64,000 bases of DNA from Anaerolineales bacterium (GCA_023382595.1 JAHDWB010000008.1:1-64000), one strand, 5' to 3'; shown: positions 35,366-44,599, counted from the stretch's first letter. Translations and numbers: made by a program. Notes: a model not told the origin generated them from the sequence alone.

Positions 35366-35425
35366 GTTAGCGGGGAGACCGCTTCGCCGGACTGAATCCT
35401 TGCCCGCAATGACATAGCGCCATCC
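35366..35425. repeat. Remains of dispersed repeats downstream of paiB
   Basis: It contains GAGACCGCTTCGCCGGACTG and CCTTGCCCGCAATGACA, which resemble parts of the TCATTGCGAGG family seen at 2741-2863. No gene is seen. Confidence 0.45.
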
Positions 35426-35454
35426 TTGACGAAAGGCTGGCAAACGAATAAAAT
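35426..35454 (+). promoter_or_regulatory. Promoter of the L25 gene
   Basis: TTGACG (35426-35431), a 17-base spacer and TAAAAT (35449-35454). This is among the best sigma-70-type promoters in the window. Transcription would begin near 35461, only about 11 bases before a terminator-like hairpin. Confidence 0.7.
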
Positions 35455-35471
35455 CACATCCGTTCTCAGTG

Positions 35472-35498
35472 ACGCCTCCACCTGGAGGCGTGTTTTTT
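35472..35498 (+). terminator. Promoter-proximal terminator in the L25 leader
   Basis: ACGCCTCCA (35472-35480) pairs with TGGAGGCGT (35483-35491) and is followed by GTTTTTT. It could end paiB transcription, but it also lies inside the leader that starts near 35461. GAGGCG near 35547 could compete for the left arm (CGCCTC), a possible antiterminator. Confidence 0.7.
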
Positions 35499-35566
35499 GG
35501 GAACAAAATCATTCACAGGGTGAAGGTAACCGCAATCCGGCGGTGAGAGGCGCCCGAGGAGTAACG

Positions 35567-36226
35567 ATGGATAAAGTAGTATTGAAAGCTGAAAAACGCG
35601 ACGTGACCGGCAAGCAGGTGAAAGCGCTGCGCCGCGCGGGCAAACTGCCGGCGGTGATCTATGGCAGACACGTGGAACCGGTTGCGATCTCGCTGGAAGC
35701 GCACAGCACGGGGCTGGCGATGACGAAGTTGACCGCCTCCAGCCTGGTGACGATCGAACTGGACGGCAAGCAGTATCCCACCCTGGTGCGCGACCGTCAG
35801 CGCGATTACATCAAGGGCAACCTGACGCACGTCGATTTCATGGTGGTGGACCTGACCGAGAAGATCCGCACGAACGTGGGCATCCAGTTCGTCGGCATTT
35901 CGCCCGCAGTGAAGGATTACAACGGCGTGCTGGTGCACAACCTTGAAAAACTGGAAGTGGAATGTCTGCCGACCGACCTGCCCGAGCGCATCGTTGTGGA
36001 CATTTCCATCCTGAAGCAGATCGGCGACGGCATCCGCGTGCGTGAAGTGGATGCGATGCTGACCGACAAGGTGCTGGTGTTGAACGATCTTGACGACATG
36101 GTGGCAGTGGTCACCGCCGCGCGTGAAGAAGAAGCCGTTCCGGGCGCTGAAGGCGAAGCCGGCGCAGAAGAAGCCGCTCCCGAACTCAGTGTGGAGCGCG
36201 GCAAGAAGGACGAAGAAGGCGAGTAA
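35567..36226 (+). CDS. rplY: Ribosomal protein bL25 (CTC form)
   Basis: A 219-residue protein of the long CTC type: the 5S rRNA-binding L25 domain (about 1-92; KAEKRDVTGKQVKALRRAGKLPAVIYG and the end YIKGNLTHVDFMVVD) plus the TL5 beta domain (about 95-185), then an acidic Glu/Ala-rich tail. It stabilises 5S rRNA in the large subunit. I start at ATG 35567, with GAGGAG seven bases before it; the upstream open frame has no protein-like features. A strong terminator follows. Confidence 0.94.
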   Translation: MDKVVLKAEKRDVTGKQVKALRRAGKLPAVIYGRHVEPVAISLEAHSTGLAMTKLTASSLVTIELDGKQYPTLVRDRQRDYIKGNLTHVDFMVVDLTEKIRTNVGIQFVGISPAVKDYNGVLVHNLEKLEVECLPTDLPERIVVDISILKQIGDGIRVREVDAMLTDKVLVLNDLDDMVAVVTAAREEEAVPGAEGEAGAEEAAPELSVERGKKDEEGE

Positions 36227-36250
36227 TTTCCGCCCGATGTTCAAGAACGA

Positions 36251-36286
36251 ACATCCGCCATCCTACGATGGCGGATGTTTTTTTGT
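36251..36286 (+). terminator. Terminator after the L25 gene
   Basis: A 12-bp perfect stem, ACATCCGCCATC with GATGGCGGATGT around CTAC, followed by seven T. It also lies near the end of the convergent Nudix gene. Confidence 0.9.
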
Positions 36287-36309
36287 TTTTTTGGAAGCGT
36301 GTTCCCTGC

Positions 36310-36909
36310 TCACTCCCTTAGAAACCCGAGCGTTTTCAAAAAGGTGACGGTCATGCGCGCAGTGGCGCCCCAGAGCAGTTCGCCGTCGTAGGGATGGTAG
36401 GCGATCAACGAGCGGTCCGAGTTGCCGAACGAAAATTCCCAGTAGTTGTTGCGGTTCGCCAGCCAGAGCAGGGGGATGGTGAAGACGCGCGCCACTTCGA
36501 CGCCCGCGATCTTGAAGGCATAGGGGAAGGGGATGACGCCCACGATCGGACTGACCCGAAAATTGCTGATGGTGATCAGACGGCTGAGCCGCCCGATGAC
36601 CTGCACATCCGCCGGGTTGACACCGATCTCCTCCTCTGCCTCGCGCAGGGCGGTCTGCTCGGGCGTGGTCTCGCCCTCGTCACAGGCGCCGCCGGGGAAG
36701 GAGACCTGTCCCTTGTGCGATTCGACGCGGTCGGTGCGGCGGGTGAAGAGCACATGCCATTGATCGTCAAAGCGCATGAGCGGGAGCAGGACCGCCGCGC
36801 ATTTCAGACGGGTATCGGGCTTGAGCGCCATCTCCGCGTACTCGTCCGCGGGCGCGTTCTCCTGCGCGTCGAGCAGTCTTTTGGCGATGTACTCGCGGGT
36901 CAGGTCCAT
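36310..36909 (-). CDS. Nudix hydrolase, CoA-pyrophosphatase type
   Basis: A 199-residue Nudix enzyme. The Nudix box reads GGACDEGETTPEQTALREAEEEIGV (GX5EX7REUXEEXGU), preceded by LFTRRTDRVESHKGQVSFPGG, the extended motif of coenzyme A and NADH diphosphatases (NudL/YeaB type). It probably splits CoA or related dinucleotides. Its ATG directly follows the trmI stop (TAGATG), so it is the last gene of a five-gene operon. Confidence 0.92.
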   Translation of the reverse strand: MDLTREYIAKRLLDAQENAPADEYAEMALKPDTRLKCAAVLLPLMRFDDQWHVLFTRRTDRVESHKGQVSFPGGACDEGETTPEQTALREAEEEIGVNPADVQVIGRLSRLITISNFRVSPIVGVIPFPYAFKIAGVEVARVFTIPLLWLANRNNYWEFSFGNSDRSLIAYHPYDGELLWGATARMTVTFLKTLGFLRE

Positions 36910-37743
36910 CTATTCCAGATCCAGCCCCGCTTCATCCGCCAGTTGCGCCGCGCGCGGGTCAATGACGGCTTCGATCTTCCTGCCGAAAACGAGGAAGCCG
37001 GTATGCGCCACCATGCGGTCGGCGGGACGCAGGCGGGATGGGTTGGGTTTGTAGTAGCGCAGGAGAAGCTCGCAGACCTCGATGAAGGCAAATTTATTGG
37101 CGCGCAGGGCGTTCAAGACCTTTTCCACCTGGTTGAAGGTGGGCAGGAGCGTGCCGAAGAATCCACCCGGTTTGAGGGCGTCCCGTACCTGCGGGATGTA
37201 GTCGAATGGATTTTGCACGTCGAGGAAGAAGGCGTCGGCATCGGTTTCGTCAAAGCCCTCCTGGATGTCGCGCAGTTTGAAGTCCACGCGCGAAGCGAGC
37301 CCGATGCGTTCGACGTTCTTGCGGGCGAGATTCTGCACATCCGTTTTTTGCTCGTAAGAGATCACGCGTCCCTCTGCACCGACAGCGGATGCCAGCGCGA
37401 TGGTCATCGAACCCGAGCCGGTGCCCGCCTCCATGACGGTCTGCCCGCTGGAGATGCCCATTTGAACAAGGATGTAGCCGATGTCTTTGGGGTAGAGGAT
37501 CTGCGTGGTGCGCGGCAGTTCGTTGAGGATGTCGGCGAGGGAGGGCTGGAGCAGGAAGAAGGGCGCGCCGGTGTGGCTGAAGATCTGCGAGCCCCACGGT
37601 ATGCCGATCAGGTCGTCATGTTTCAGCACGCCGCGATGGCTTTGGAATTCGCCGCCCTCTTTGAGCGTAAAAATGAAGTGTTTGTGGGTGAGACCGACCA
37701 ATTGCGCGAGGTCGCCGTCCCGGGCTGTGGTTTCGTATTTCAT
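36910..37743 (-). CDS. trmI: tRNA (adenine-58-N1)-methyltransferase TrmI
   Basis: A 277-residue SAM enzyme that makes m1A58 in tRNA. It has the N-terminal beta domain (GEFQSHRGVLKHDDLIG), LYPKDIGYILVQMGISSGQ, the SAM motif EAGTGSGSMTIALA (about 100-113), and DAFFLDVQNPFDYIPQV with GGFFGTLLPTFNQVEKVL. The ATG at 37743 overlaps the PrsW-like stop (ATGA); the longer open frame is a shadow. Common in Actinobacteria, Thermus and Chloroflexota. Confidence 0.95.
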   Translation of the reverse strand: MKYETTARDGDLAQLVGLTHKHFIFTLKEGGEFQSHRGVLKHDDLIGIPWGSQIFSHTGAPFFLLQPSLADILNELPRTTQILYPKDIGYILVQMGISSGQTVMEAGTGSGSMTIALASAVGAEGRVISYEQKTDVQNLARKNVERIGLASRVDFKLRDIQEGFDETDADAFFLDVQNPFDYIPQVRDALKPGGFFGTLLPTFNQVEKVLNALRANKFAFIEVCELLLRYYKPNPSRLRPADRMVAHTGFLVFGRKIEAVIDPRAAQLADEAGLDLE

Positions 37744-38963
37744 GCGGATAATTGTACTTGTTCTTTTTCTTTTGCCCTTCTCAACTTCCGGTTGGATGCC
37801 AGCAATACGGCGAACATGCCGACCCCCATCACGAGCAGTCCGCACAGCAGGGCGGGGGCGTACATGAACAGCCATTCGGGTCTGCCGACCGTTTCGCCGA
37901 GCGCAGCGATGCCGGTCCCTGCCGCGGCGGCGTTCCAAACCCCGTGGATCAGGACCGCGGCGATATACGATGCGGCTAACCGCCCGATGCGTTTCTCTTT
38001 GAACGCGGAAACGATGCCCCAGCCGACGAGTCCCGAGGCGGTGATGTGCAGGACGCTGGTCCCGGCTCGTGCCCCGGCGATAGCCGCCCAGCCGACCGAT
38101 CCGTCTGCGCTGGCGTTCAGGCTTTCAAAGAGCGCGAACGCCGCGCCGCTCAACAGTCCCAGTATGAAGCCCTGGGCGGGACTTTCGATGCGCTTTGCGA
38201 ACAACCAGACCCCCAGCGGCTTGAGCAGTTCTTCGATCAATGGAACGATGAGCGCGATGAAGCCAAGCGCGGATGCGATCAGGGCGGGATTTGTAATGTA
38301 CGGCGCCAGCAGGTTCAGGATGTCTTCCTCGTTCGACATGGTGCTGAGGGTTTGAGCCAGTTGCATCAGTTCATCCGCTGCCGACGGCTGTGAAACGGCG
38401 AGGTAGACGCCCACGCCCAGGAGGGCGAGAATCAGGATGATGAGTTCCAGCAGGATGATGAGCAAAGGTCCCGCCGTGAGACCCAGCCCAAAGACAGCGA
38501 AGAAGCGCCAGCGCGGACCCGTTTCCAACCCGTTGGAGCCCATCCCGAATACCAGCCAGATGGGCGCCACGATGACCAGGATGGTCAACATGGGCAGGGT
38601 GAGCCAGCCGAGCCAGGCGATCTCGGTCACGGCGATGACGCTGCCGATCCCCAAACCGAACACGACCACTCCGATCACCACCGCCGCCTGCCACCATGCA
38701 AACGGAATGTGGAGAAATTGGTCGGCTTGCTCGCGCTTCAGCACTTTTTGCAGGACGAACCAGGCTGATGCGCACAGGGTAAGACCCAGAAAAAAGAAAG
38801 ATGCCGCGCCGATCATTTCCGCGGCGGGAGAACTTTCCCCGGTGAACAGATCGATCAGTGAACTGACGCCCATCCCGAATGCGATCAGCCATAAAACCGG
38901 AATGCCAAGACCGAGCACGATCAAGGTCAATAAGGATGCCCAATGAGTTTTTGTCGGTTGCAT
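37740..38963 (-). CDS. PrsW-like intramembrane metalloprotease family protein
   Basis: A 407-residue protein with about ten membrane helices. The PrsW signature lies in the second half: VPLIEELLKPLGVW (paired Glu), GFILGLLSGAAFALFESLN, TSVLHITASGLVGWGI and LIHGVWNAAA, which supply the Glu and His metal ligands. PrsW cleaves anti-sigma factors in Bacillus; here no anti-sigma gene is near. The stop of the PPIase gene overlaps its start by one base (TAATG), and its stop overlaps trmI. Confidence 0.87.
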   Translation of the reverse strand: MQPTKTHWASLLTLIVLGLGIPVLWLIAFGMGVSSLIDLFTGESSPAAEMIGAASFFFLGLTLCASAWFVLQKVLKREQADQFLHIPFAWWQAAVVIGVVVFGLGIGSVIAVTEIAWLGWLTLPMLTILVIVAPIWLVFGMGSNGLETGPRWRFFAVFGLGLTAGPLLIILLELIILILALLGVGVYLAVSQPSAADELMQLAQTLSTMSNEEDILNLLAPYITNPALIASALGFIALIVPLIEELLKPLGVWLFAKRIESPAQGFILGLLSGAAFALFESLNASADGSVGWAAIAGARAGTSVLHITASGLVGWGIVSAFKEKRIGRLAASYIAAVLIHGVWNAAAAGTGIAALGETVGRPEWLFMYAPALLCGLLVMGVGMFAVLLASNRKLRRAKEKEQVQLSA

Positions 38964-40210
38964 TATTTCTCTTCCATGATGATCTTTATGATGCGGTCGC
39001 CGGTCGGCAGGTTGAGCGGCTGGGCTGGGTCGCGCGGCGTGAGTTTCTCCGCCACGTCCAACCCGCTGAGGACCCGCCCAAAAATGGTGTAGCCCCCGTT
39101 GAGGTGCGCTGCCGGCGCGAAGGTGATGAAGAACTGGCTACCGTTCGTATCGGGTCCGGAGTTTGCCATACCCACCAGTCCTGGTCTGTCGAACAGCAGG
39201 TCGCTGATCTCGGTCTGGAAAAAATAGCCGGGGTTGCCGCGCCCGGTCCCGCTTGGGTCGCCTGTCTGCGCGGCAAAGCCGGGGATCACGCGGTGAAAGG
39301 TCACGCCGTCGTACCATCCCTGCCGGGCAAGGAACACGAACGAATTGACCGCCAACGGCGCCTTGTCCGGCAGGAGTTCGATCACAATATTTCCTTTTTC
39401 GGTTTCGATGGTGGCAATGTACTGCTTCGACGCATCAATGCTAAACGGCGGACATTCGGTGAACTGTTTTTGTCCGAGCAGGATCAGTCCGATCGTATCG
39501 TTCATGCTTTGATAGTCGAGGACGTAGGACTGCTGGATAACCCCGTTGATGACGATGAGCGGCACGGCTGGGATCTCCAACTGTTTCGCCGCATCATACA
39601 TGGACATCATCCTGGTCCTGGTCTCCCCGGCTTTCATCGCCGCTGAGAGCTGGTCCGCATCCATGCCTGCGGCGGAGGCTTGATCCAAGACCCAGGCGTC
39701 GAATCCGCTGACTCCCAAATTCGCCCATTCATTATAGTTTGTGAACAACAGGTCGTGCATTTCCCAGAACTTTCCCTGCTCATCGGCGGCGAGCGCGGCG
39801 AGGACAGCTTGTTCCGATTTGTCGAGCACACCGATCAATGGCAGCGGACGGAAGACAAGGCGAATCCCGGCGTTATTTTGCATCAAACGGTCAATGACCG
39901 ACGCCATGCCCGCACAGCCCTGCGATTGGAAATCGCAGTATTGGATGATGGTCACCGGCGCATCGGCGGGACCGATGAAAAAATCCGCGCCGCTGACGGG
40001 CGGAAAAAGAGATGCAGAATCCGGGACGGGCGTTGCTTCTGTGGTGATGCTGGTGCAACTGAATGCAGGCGTGGGCGTGTTCAGGATGACGGGATTCAAG
40101 ACCGTGATGGGAGTCGGGGTGATGTCCGTTTCGGGTGTTGGCGAAGCGCAGGCACTGAGAGCGAACAGCGCAACGACGATAAGCGACAGTGTAAAAAAAG
40201 TCTGTTTCAT
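38963..40210 (-). CDS. Lipoprotein with DsbA-like and cyclophilin domains
   Basis: A 415-residue lipoprotein (lipobox ALSAC) with a Thr/Pro-rich linker, a thioredoxin-fold DsbA-like domain (about 75-235) and a cyclophilin domain (about 245-413; IETEKGNIVIELLPDKAP, VTFHRVIPGFAAQTGDP, MANSGPDTNGSQFFITFAPA). The usual DFQCPxC active site reads CDFQSQGCAG, so the first catalytic cysteine is Ser, although a nearby Cys precedes the motif. It probably helps fold proteins outside the membrane. Its ATG follows the metallopeptidase stop directly. Confidence 0.9.
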   Translation of the reverse strand: MKQTFFTLSLIVVALFALSACASPTPETDITPTPITVLNPVILNTPTPAFSCTSITTEATPVPDSASLFPPVSGADFFIGPADAPVTIIQYCDFQSQGCAGMASVIDRLMQNNAGIRLVFRPLPLIGVLDKSEQAVLAALAADEQGKFWEMHDLLFTNYNEWANLGVSGFDAWVLDQASAAGMDADQLSAAMKAGETRTRMMSMYDAAKQLEIPAVPLIVINGVIQQSYVLDYQSMNDTIGLILLGQKQFTECPPFSIDASKQYIATIETEKGNIVIELLPDKAPLAVNSFVFLARQGWYDGVTFHRVIPGFAAQTGDPSGTGRGNPGYFFQTEISDLLFDRPGLVGMANSGPDTNGSQFFITFAPAAHLNGGYTIFGRVLSGLDVAEKLTPRDPAQPLNLPTGDRIIKIIMEEK

Positions 40211-41488
40211 TTATTGATCGACCGCTTTCTGCAATTGTTCGAAGTTCCACATCCATGACATGCGGTTGACGAATTCCGCCAGCGAGGCGCTCCGGGCGCG
40301 CAACTCCCGCACAGCAGGACCGACAGGGTCTGCGCCTGCCGCACCGCCGGGCACGTCCGCGTATGCGCCGTGGAAGGCGAAATATGCCTGATTGATCTTG
40401 CGCAGCAGGTATCCGTTTTGCAGGAAGATCTGGCGGCGCGCTTCCATGTATGCCTCGGCTTCTTCGATCTTTCCCTCCGCCAGCAGGGCATCGGCGGTGA
40501 TGCGCGTTTCATGCATCTGCGCGCGGAAGTCGAAGACGGGGCGCGGCAGGTCGCCGGGGTTGGGTCGGTGGAAGGGGAGGGAGACCAGTTCAAAGGTCGG
40601 AAGCGAGGCGGGGTTAAGTTCCGGATAGAATTTTTCGATAACAAGCGCTCCGATCTCGTCCCCGGCGATGGATGCGGTGGTCTCGTTCATGGTGCGCAGT
40701 TCGGGCGTTTCGCCGTAGAGCAGTCCGAGCGGACGGAGGGTGAGGTAGTTGTGGATCCATTCGTGGGCGATGGTGTTGACCAGCCACGGCAGGTTGGTGC
40801 TGCGCATCACCATGGTCGGGTAGACGCCTACACCGCCGATCTGCACAACGAGCGAAGAGATGTTGAGCCCGCTGTCCACTTGGGATTCGAGCGAGACTTG
40901 TTCGTCCACGGTGAGATCGGTATTGAGGGAGATGTTCGCGGTTTGTACGATGCGGTCACGCGGGGAAACGATGAGCGCAACCGGCAGGGGCGTCGAGTGG
41001 TACCAGACGTTCGGCACAGGCTGACCGATGGCGGTCAGATCGAGTTCGGCGAGCACTTGCGTGACCTGTTCCTGCAGGATGCCCTCCGCCAGCGGAGCAA
41101 GTTCGCTTTGACGCGCGTACAGTTCGGCAAGCTCATTGCGCAGGGGCTGGGATGCGGTTTCCTTGTCCGGAATGGATGCATCCGCGTAGAGTTGGGTGAG
41201 TTGATATTCCTTTTCGAGGATGAATTGCGTGGTGCGCAGATACTCCATCACGACCTGTTTTTGAGCCGTGTGATCGAGCGTGTAAGGCGCTTTGATGGAG
41301 GCGGCGCGCATCTTTATGATGGCGGCTTTCGCCATCCATTCGACGTAGTTGAATTCGATCTGGCGCGTGTAGGCGCGGACCTTTTCGATGGGGTTGGTCA
41401 ATGAGGGGTTGCTGTATCCGCCGACGACGGCGATCACGAGCAGGACGATGGTCATCTCAAGACCGCGGATGATCCGGTGGAAAAACAT
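40211..41488 (-). CDS. Membrane-anchored predicted zinc metallopeptidase
   Basis: A 425-residue protein with an N-terminal membrane helix (about 9-28), a helical region and a catalytic part containing the zinc motif HEWIHNYL (HExxH, about residue 243) followed by a probable third ligand in MNETTASIAGDEIGALV. I do not know a named family; it is exported and would act outside the membrane. It leads an operon with four genes after it. TATAAT lies six bases before the ATG, and no Shine-Dalgarno is seen. Confidence 0.75.
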   Translation of the reverse strand: MFFHRIIRGLEMTIVLLVIAVVGGYSNPSLTNPIEKVRAYTRQIEFNYVEWMAKAAIIKMRAASIKAPYTLDHTAQKQVVMEYLRTTQFILEKEYQLTQLYADASIPDKETASQPLRNELAELYARQSELAPLAEGILQEQVTQVLAELDLTAIGQPVPNVWYHSTPLPVALIVSPRDRIVQTANISLNTDLTVDEQVSLESQVDSGLNISSLVVQIGGVGVYPTMVMRSTNLPWLVNTIAHEWIHNYLTLRPLGLLYGETPELRTMNETTASIAGDEIGALVIEKFYPELNPASLPTFELVSLPFHRPNPGDLPRPVFDFRAQMHETRITADALLAEGKIEEAEAYMEARRQIFLQNGYLLRKINQAYFAFHGAYADVPGGAAGADPVGPAVRELRARSASLAEFVNRMSWMWNFEQLQKAVDQ

Positions 41489-41494
41489 GGCGGG

Positions 41495-41500
41495 ATTATA
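41495..41500 (-). promoter_or_regulatory. -10 box of the five-gene operon
   Basis: GTTATAAT reading leftwards, six bases before the metallopeptidase ATG. A start seven bases downstream would fall at the A of ATG, so the mRNA is probably leaderless. Confidence 0.6.
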
Positions 41501-41508
41501 ACAAAAGC

Positions 41509-41537
41509 GCACGGCGAGGCAGAATACCTCGCCGTGC
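41509..41537. terminator. Hairpin between the gltD-like gene and the operon promoter
   Basis: An 11-bp perfect stem, GCACGGCGAGG with CCTCGCCGTGC, and a seven-base loop. It lies about 60 bases after the gltD-like stop on the minus strand and just upstream of the next promoter. There is no long T-run. Confidence 0.6.
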
Positions 41538-41594
41538 TGTACACCCTGCCCTCACAGGATTCACTTTTGCCAGCATGCCGGCAAAAGTTTTTCT

Positions 41595-43037
41595 CTATTT
41601 TTTGTTCTTCAAATACTCGTCGATGGCGAGCGCGGCTTTTCTGCCGCCCACCATGGCGGTGACGACCAGGTCCGGTCCGGTGACGCAGTCTCCGCCGGAG
41701 AAGACTCCCTCGCGGGATGTTGCGCCGGTGGCTTTGTCGGTGACTTTGATCAAGCCCCAGTTGTGGGTTTCCAGATCGGGCGTGGTCTTGCCGAGGATCG
41801 GGTCGGGCCAGTAGCCGAGCGCCAGAACGGCGGTGTCGATGGCGATGCTGAAATTCGAGCCCTCGACCGGGACGGGTTTGCGGCGTCCTTTTGCATCCGG
41901 TTCGCCAAGTTTCATTTCGATACATTCCACCGCCGCGAGTTTGCCGTCCGCGCCGGCGATGAATTTGACGGGCTGGGTGAGGAAGCGGTATTTTGCGCCT
42001 TCCTCGCGCGCCAGTTGACGGTCCTTTTTCCCGCCGGGCATTTCCTTTTCGGTGCGGCGATAGAGACAGGTGACCTCTTCCGCGCCGAGGCGCAGGGCGG
42101 TGCGCAGACAGTCGGATGCGGTATCGCCGCCGCCGATGACGGCGACGCGCTTGCCGATCTGGAGCGGTTCCTTCATATCGTCGGGCAGCAGTTCCGGGTC
42201 CACATTGCCGCGGATGAGGAAATCCGTCGCTTCGTAGACGCCGGGCAGGTCGGTGCCGGGAGTGTCTTCCATTTTCGCGTCCACTTCCGAACCGACACCG
42301 ATGAAGACCGCTTCGAAGCCTTCCTCGAAAAGCTGGTCAATGGTCTTGTCCCTGCCGATGTAGGTGTTGGGGACGAACTTCACGCCGGCGCGTTCGAACT
42401 CTTCCCATTTTTCCTGCCAGACGTCCTTCGGTAGTTTGAAGTTGGGGATGCCATACACCAGCAAACCGCCGGGCGCAGGCTTGGATTCAAAGATGGTGAC
42501 ATCGTAGCCTTTTTGAACCAGAATATCCGCACAGCCCAATCCGGCGGGTCCAGCGCCGATGATGGCGACCTTTTTTCCATTTAATACACCGACGGGGATG
42601 AAATGTCCGCGCGAACGGCGTTCGTAGTCGACAGCAAAAGCCTCCAGTTCGCCGCACAAGACCGGGGCATCATGTTTGTTGAGCACGCACGAGCCCTGGC
42701 ACAATGCTTCGTGCGGACAGACACGTCCGCAGATCTCCGGGAGCGAACTGGTTTTGTGATAAATGGCAGCCGCCTCGGTGAAGCGTCCCTGTTCGATCAG
42801 CCACATGGCGGAGGGGATGTCGTTGGCGGTGGGGCAGGCAACCATGCAGGGAGCCGGATCCGGGCAGTGAATGCAGCGTGACGCCTCGACCATGGCGCGT
42901 TCGGGTTCGAACTCGATGACGACATCGTCGAAGTCACAGGTGCGCGTGTCGGCGGGGCGCAAGTCAAGATCAAAGAACGGGCGGTTGGCGCGCTCCTTGC
43001 GGTCGATTGCTAAAAATTCACTTGGGACTGCCTGCAT
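41595..43037 (-). CDS. GltD-like NAD(P)-dependent oxidoreductase
   Basis: A 480-residue member of the glutamate synthase small subunit family. The N-terminal part has the iron-sulfur cysteines (CIHCPDPAPCMVACP, about 54-68; CGRVCPHEALCQGSC, about 102-116). Two dinucleotide folds follow: VAIIGAGPAGLGCADIL (FAD, about 156) and VAVIGGGDTASDCLR (NAD(P)H, about 293), ending with GVFSGGDCVTGPDLVVTA. No gltB is adjacent, so it may serve a different partner (as in NfnB or SudA-type enzymes) or a distant gltB. GGAGG lies four bases before ATG. Confidence 0.9.
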   Translation of the reverse strand: MQAVPSEFLAIDRKERANRPFFDLDLRPADTRTCDFDDVVIEFEPERAMVEASRCIHCPDPAPCMVACPTANDIPSAMWLIEQGRFTEAAAIYHKTSSLPEICGRVCPHEALCQGSCVLNKHDAPVLCGELEAFAVDYERRSRGHFIPVGVLNGKKVAIIGAGPAGLGCADILVQKGYDVTIFESKPAPGGLLVYGIPNFKLPKDVWQEKWEEFERAGVKFVPNTYIGRDKTIDQLFEEGFEAVFIGVGSEVDAKMEDTPGTDLPGVYEATDFLIRGNVDPELLPDDMKEPLQIGKRVAVIGGGDTASDCLRTALRLGAEEVTCLYRRTEKEMPGGKKDRQLAREEGAKYRFLTQPVKFIAGADGKLAAVECIEMKLGEPDAKGRRKPVPVEGSNFSIAIDTAVLALGYWPDPILGKTTPDLETHNWGLIKVTDKATGATSREGVFSGGDCVTGPDLVVTAMVGGRKAALAIDEYLKNKK

Positions 43038-43333
43038 GAAACCTCCGAGTTGGGGAAAAATCTACATATAAAATCTTCCTAGGGATGATACCTAATCTAA
43101 TTGGACAGATACAGGCGTAAATGTCACAAAAGCGGGAGACAATCGTCATGAATTTATCATTAGACATTGGTTAATGGTACTATAAAAAAACACCTTTACA
43201 ATCCATCTGTGCATTAAAATCATTGACGGCAAAAAAACTTTTACAACTTCCACGCGTAGGTTAATGGAATTGTGACAAATAAACAGTAAGATTGCCTTAA
43301 TGAAGGCTGACTGTATTTTGGAGGATCACCATA
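43038..43333. promoter_or_regulatory. Divergent intergenic region, gltD-like / macA-like
   Basis: About 295 AT-rich bases between divergent genes. It holds no gene. Two TGTCAC/GTGACA motifs (near 43117 and 43270) and TTGACG near 43225 are visible, but no promoter can be assigned with confidence. Confidence 0.4.
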
Positions 43334-44599
43334 ATGAAACAGTTCTTATCGAAACATGCCCGCCGGATCTGGATCTTTGCAGGGATCGCGGCGGTTATTC
43401 TGGTCGTGTATTTCCTTACACAGCGGGGCGGCAATGAAGCCGTTGCCTTCCAGACCGTTCCGGCTGAACAGGGAAACCTGATCGCCTCGGTCGGCGCGAC
43501 GGGCAGTGTGCGGGCAAGACAAAGCGCCGCCTTGATCTGGCAGACGAGCGGCATCGTAGACTCCGTCAACGCGGAAGTTGGAGACCGCGTCTCACGTGAC
43601 TTTGTGCTTGCCAGCCTTGAAAAATCATCCCTCAACCAGAGCATCATCCTCGCCGAAGCGGACCTGGTGAACGCGGAAAAGATGCTGGAGGACCTGCTCA
43701 CGTCGAATACGGCGCTGTTGGAGGCGCAGCAGGCTGTGGACAGGGCGAAGGTCAAATATGACAGCGCCCATAACTGGCGCATCCGTTTGAACGGAAAGAT
43801 CGACCTGACCGATTATATCTACGACGACGACGGTAACTTAAAGAATATCAAGAAGTACAAGGGCTTCGCCAGCCAGGCGATGATCGATCAGGCGGACAAG
43901 GACCTCGCCCTTGCAGAGGCGCGCCTTAACGACGCCCGCCGCGCCTATGACCGCCTGCTGAAGGGACCCGATTCGGAGGAAGTGGCAGCCGCACAGGCGC
44001 GTGTCGCCGCCGCGCAAGCAACCCTCCGGCTGGCGTATCTCAGCGCGCCTTTTGACGGCACGATCACCCAGGTGATCCCCTCCGCCGGAGATCAGGTCTC
44101 TGCCGGGGTGACGGGGTTCCGCATTGACGATCTCTCCAGCCTGTTGGTGGATGTGCAGGTCTCCGAGGTGGATATCAACAACGTTCGGATCGGGCAGGAT
44201 GCGACCCTCCTGTTCGATGCGATCTTGAACAAGGAATATAAAGGCAGGGTCGTGCAAGTGGGGCAGGTCGGGGAGACGCTTCAGGGTTTGGTCAGTTTTA
44301 CGGTCACCATCGAGTTGACCGACGCCGACGAACTTGTGAAACCCGGCATGACCGCCGCCGTCAGCATCGTGGTGGACGAGGTCAAGGATGTCCTGCTCAT
44401 TCCCAACCGCGCAGTCCGTTTGGTGGATGGGGAGCGGGTGGTGTACGTGCTTGTGAACGGCAGTCCCGTTCAGGTCCGAATCCGACTCGGCGCTTCATCC
44501 GATACGATGAGCGTGCTGTTGGAAGGGGATGTCAAGGAAGGCGATCTGATCATTCTCAATCCGCCGTCATTCTTTACTGGAGGCATGTTCGGTGGCTGA
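43334..44599 (+). CDS. Efflux transporter periplasmic adaptor (MacA/HlyD type)
   Basis: A 421-residue membrane fusion protein: an N-terminal membrane anchor (about 12-29), the first lipoyl half ([19 protein letters not shown]), a coiled-coil hairpin (about 100-215), the second lipoyl half ([20 protein letters not shown]), beta-barrel and membrane-proximal domains. It would link an ABC permease to the outside. GGAGG precedes the ATG. The next two genes overlap it in a MacAB-like order. Confidence 0.92.
   Translation: MKQFLSKHARRIWIFAGIAAVILVVYFLTQRGGNEAVAFQTVPAEQGNLIASVGATGSVRARQSAALIWQTSGIVDSVNAEVGDRVSRDFVLASLEKSSLNQSIILAEADLVNAEKMLEDLLTSNTALLEAQQAVDRAKVKYDSAHNWRIRLNGKIDLTDYIYDDDGNLKNIKKYKGFASQAMIDQADKDLALAEARLNDARRAYDRLLKGPDSEEVAAAQARVAAAQATLRLAYLSAPFDGTITQVIPSAGDQVSAGVTGFRIDDLSSLLVDVQVSEVDINNVRIGQDATLLFDAILNKEYKGRVVQVGQVGETLQGLVSFTVTIELTDADELVKPGMTAAVSIVVDEVKDVLLIPNRAVRLVDGERVVYVLVNGSPVQVRIRLGASSDTMSVLLEGDVKEGDLIILNPPSFFTGGMFGG

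Noticed and set aside
35499-35566. Possible FMN- or cobalamin-type riboswitch in the L25 leader (AATCCGGCGGTGAGAGG)
   Set aside because: A short resemblance only; the other conserved parts are absent and the downstream gene does not fit.
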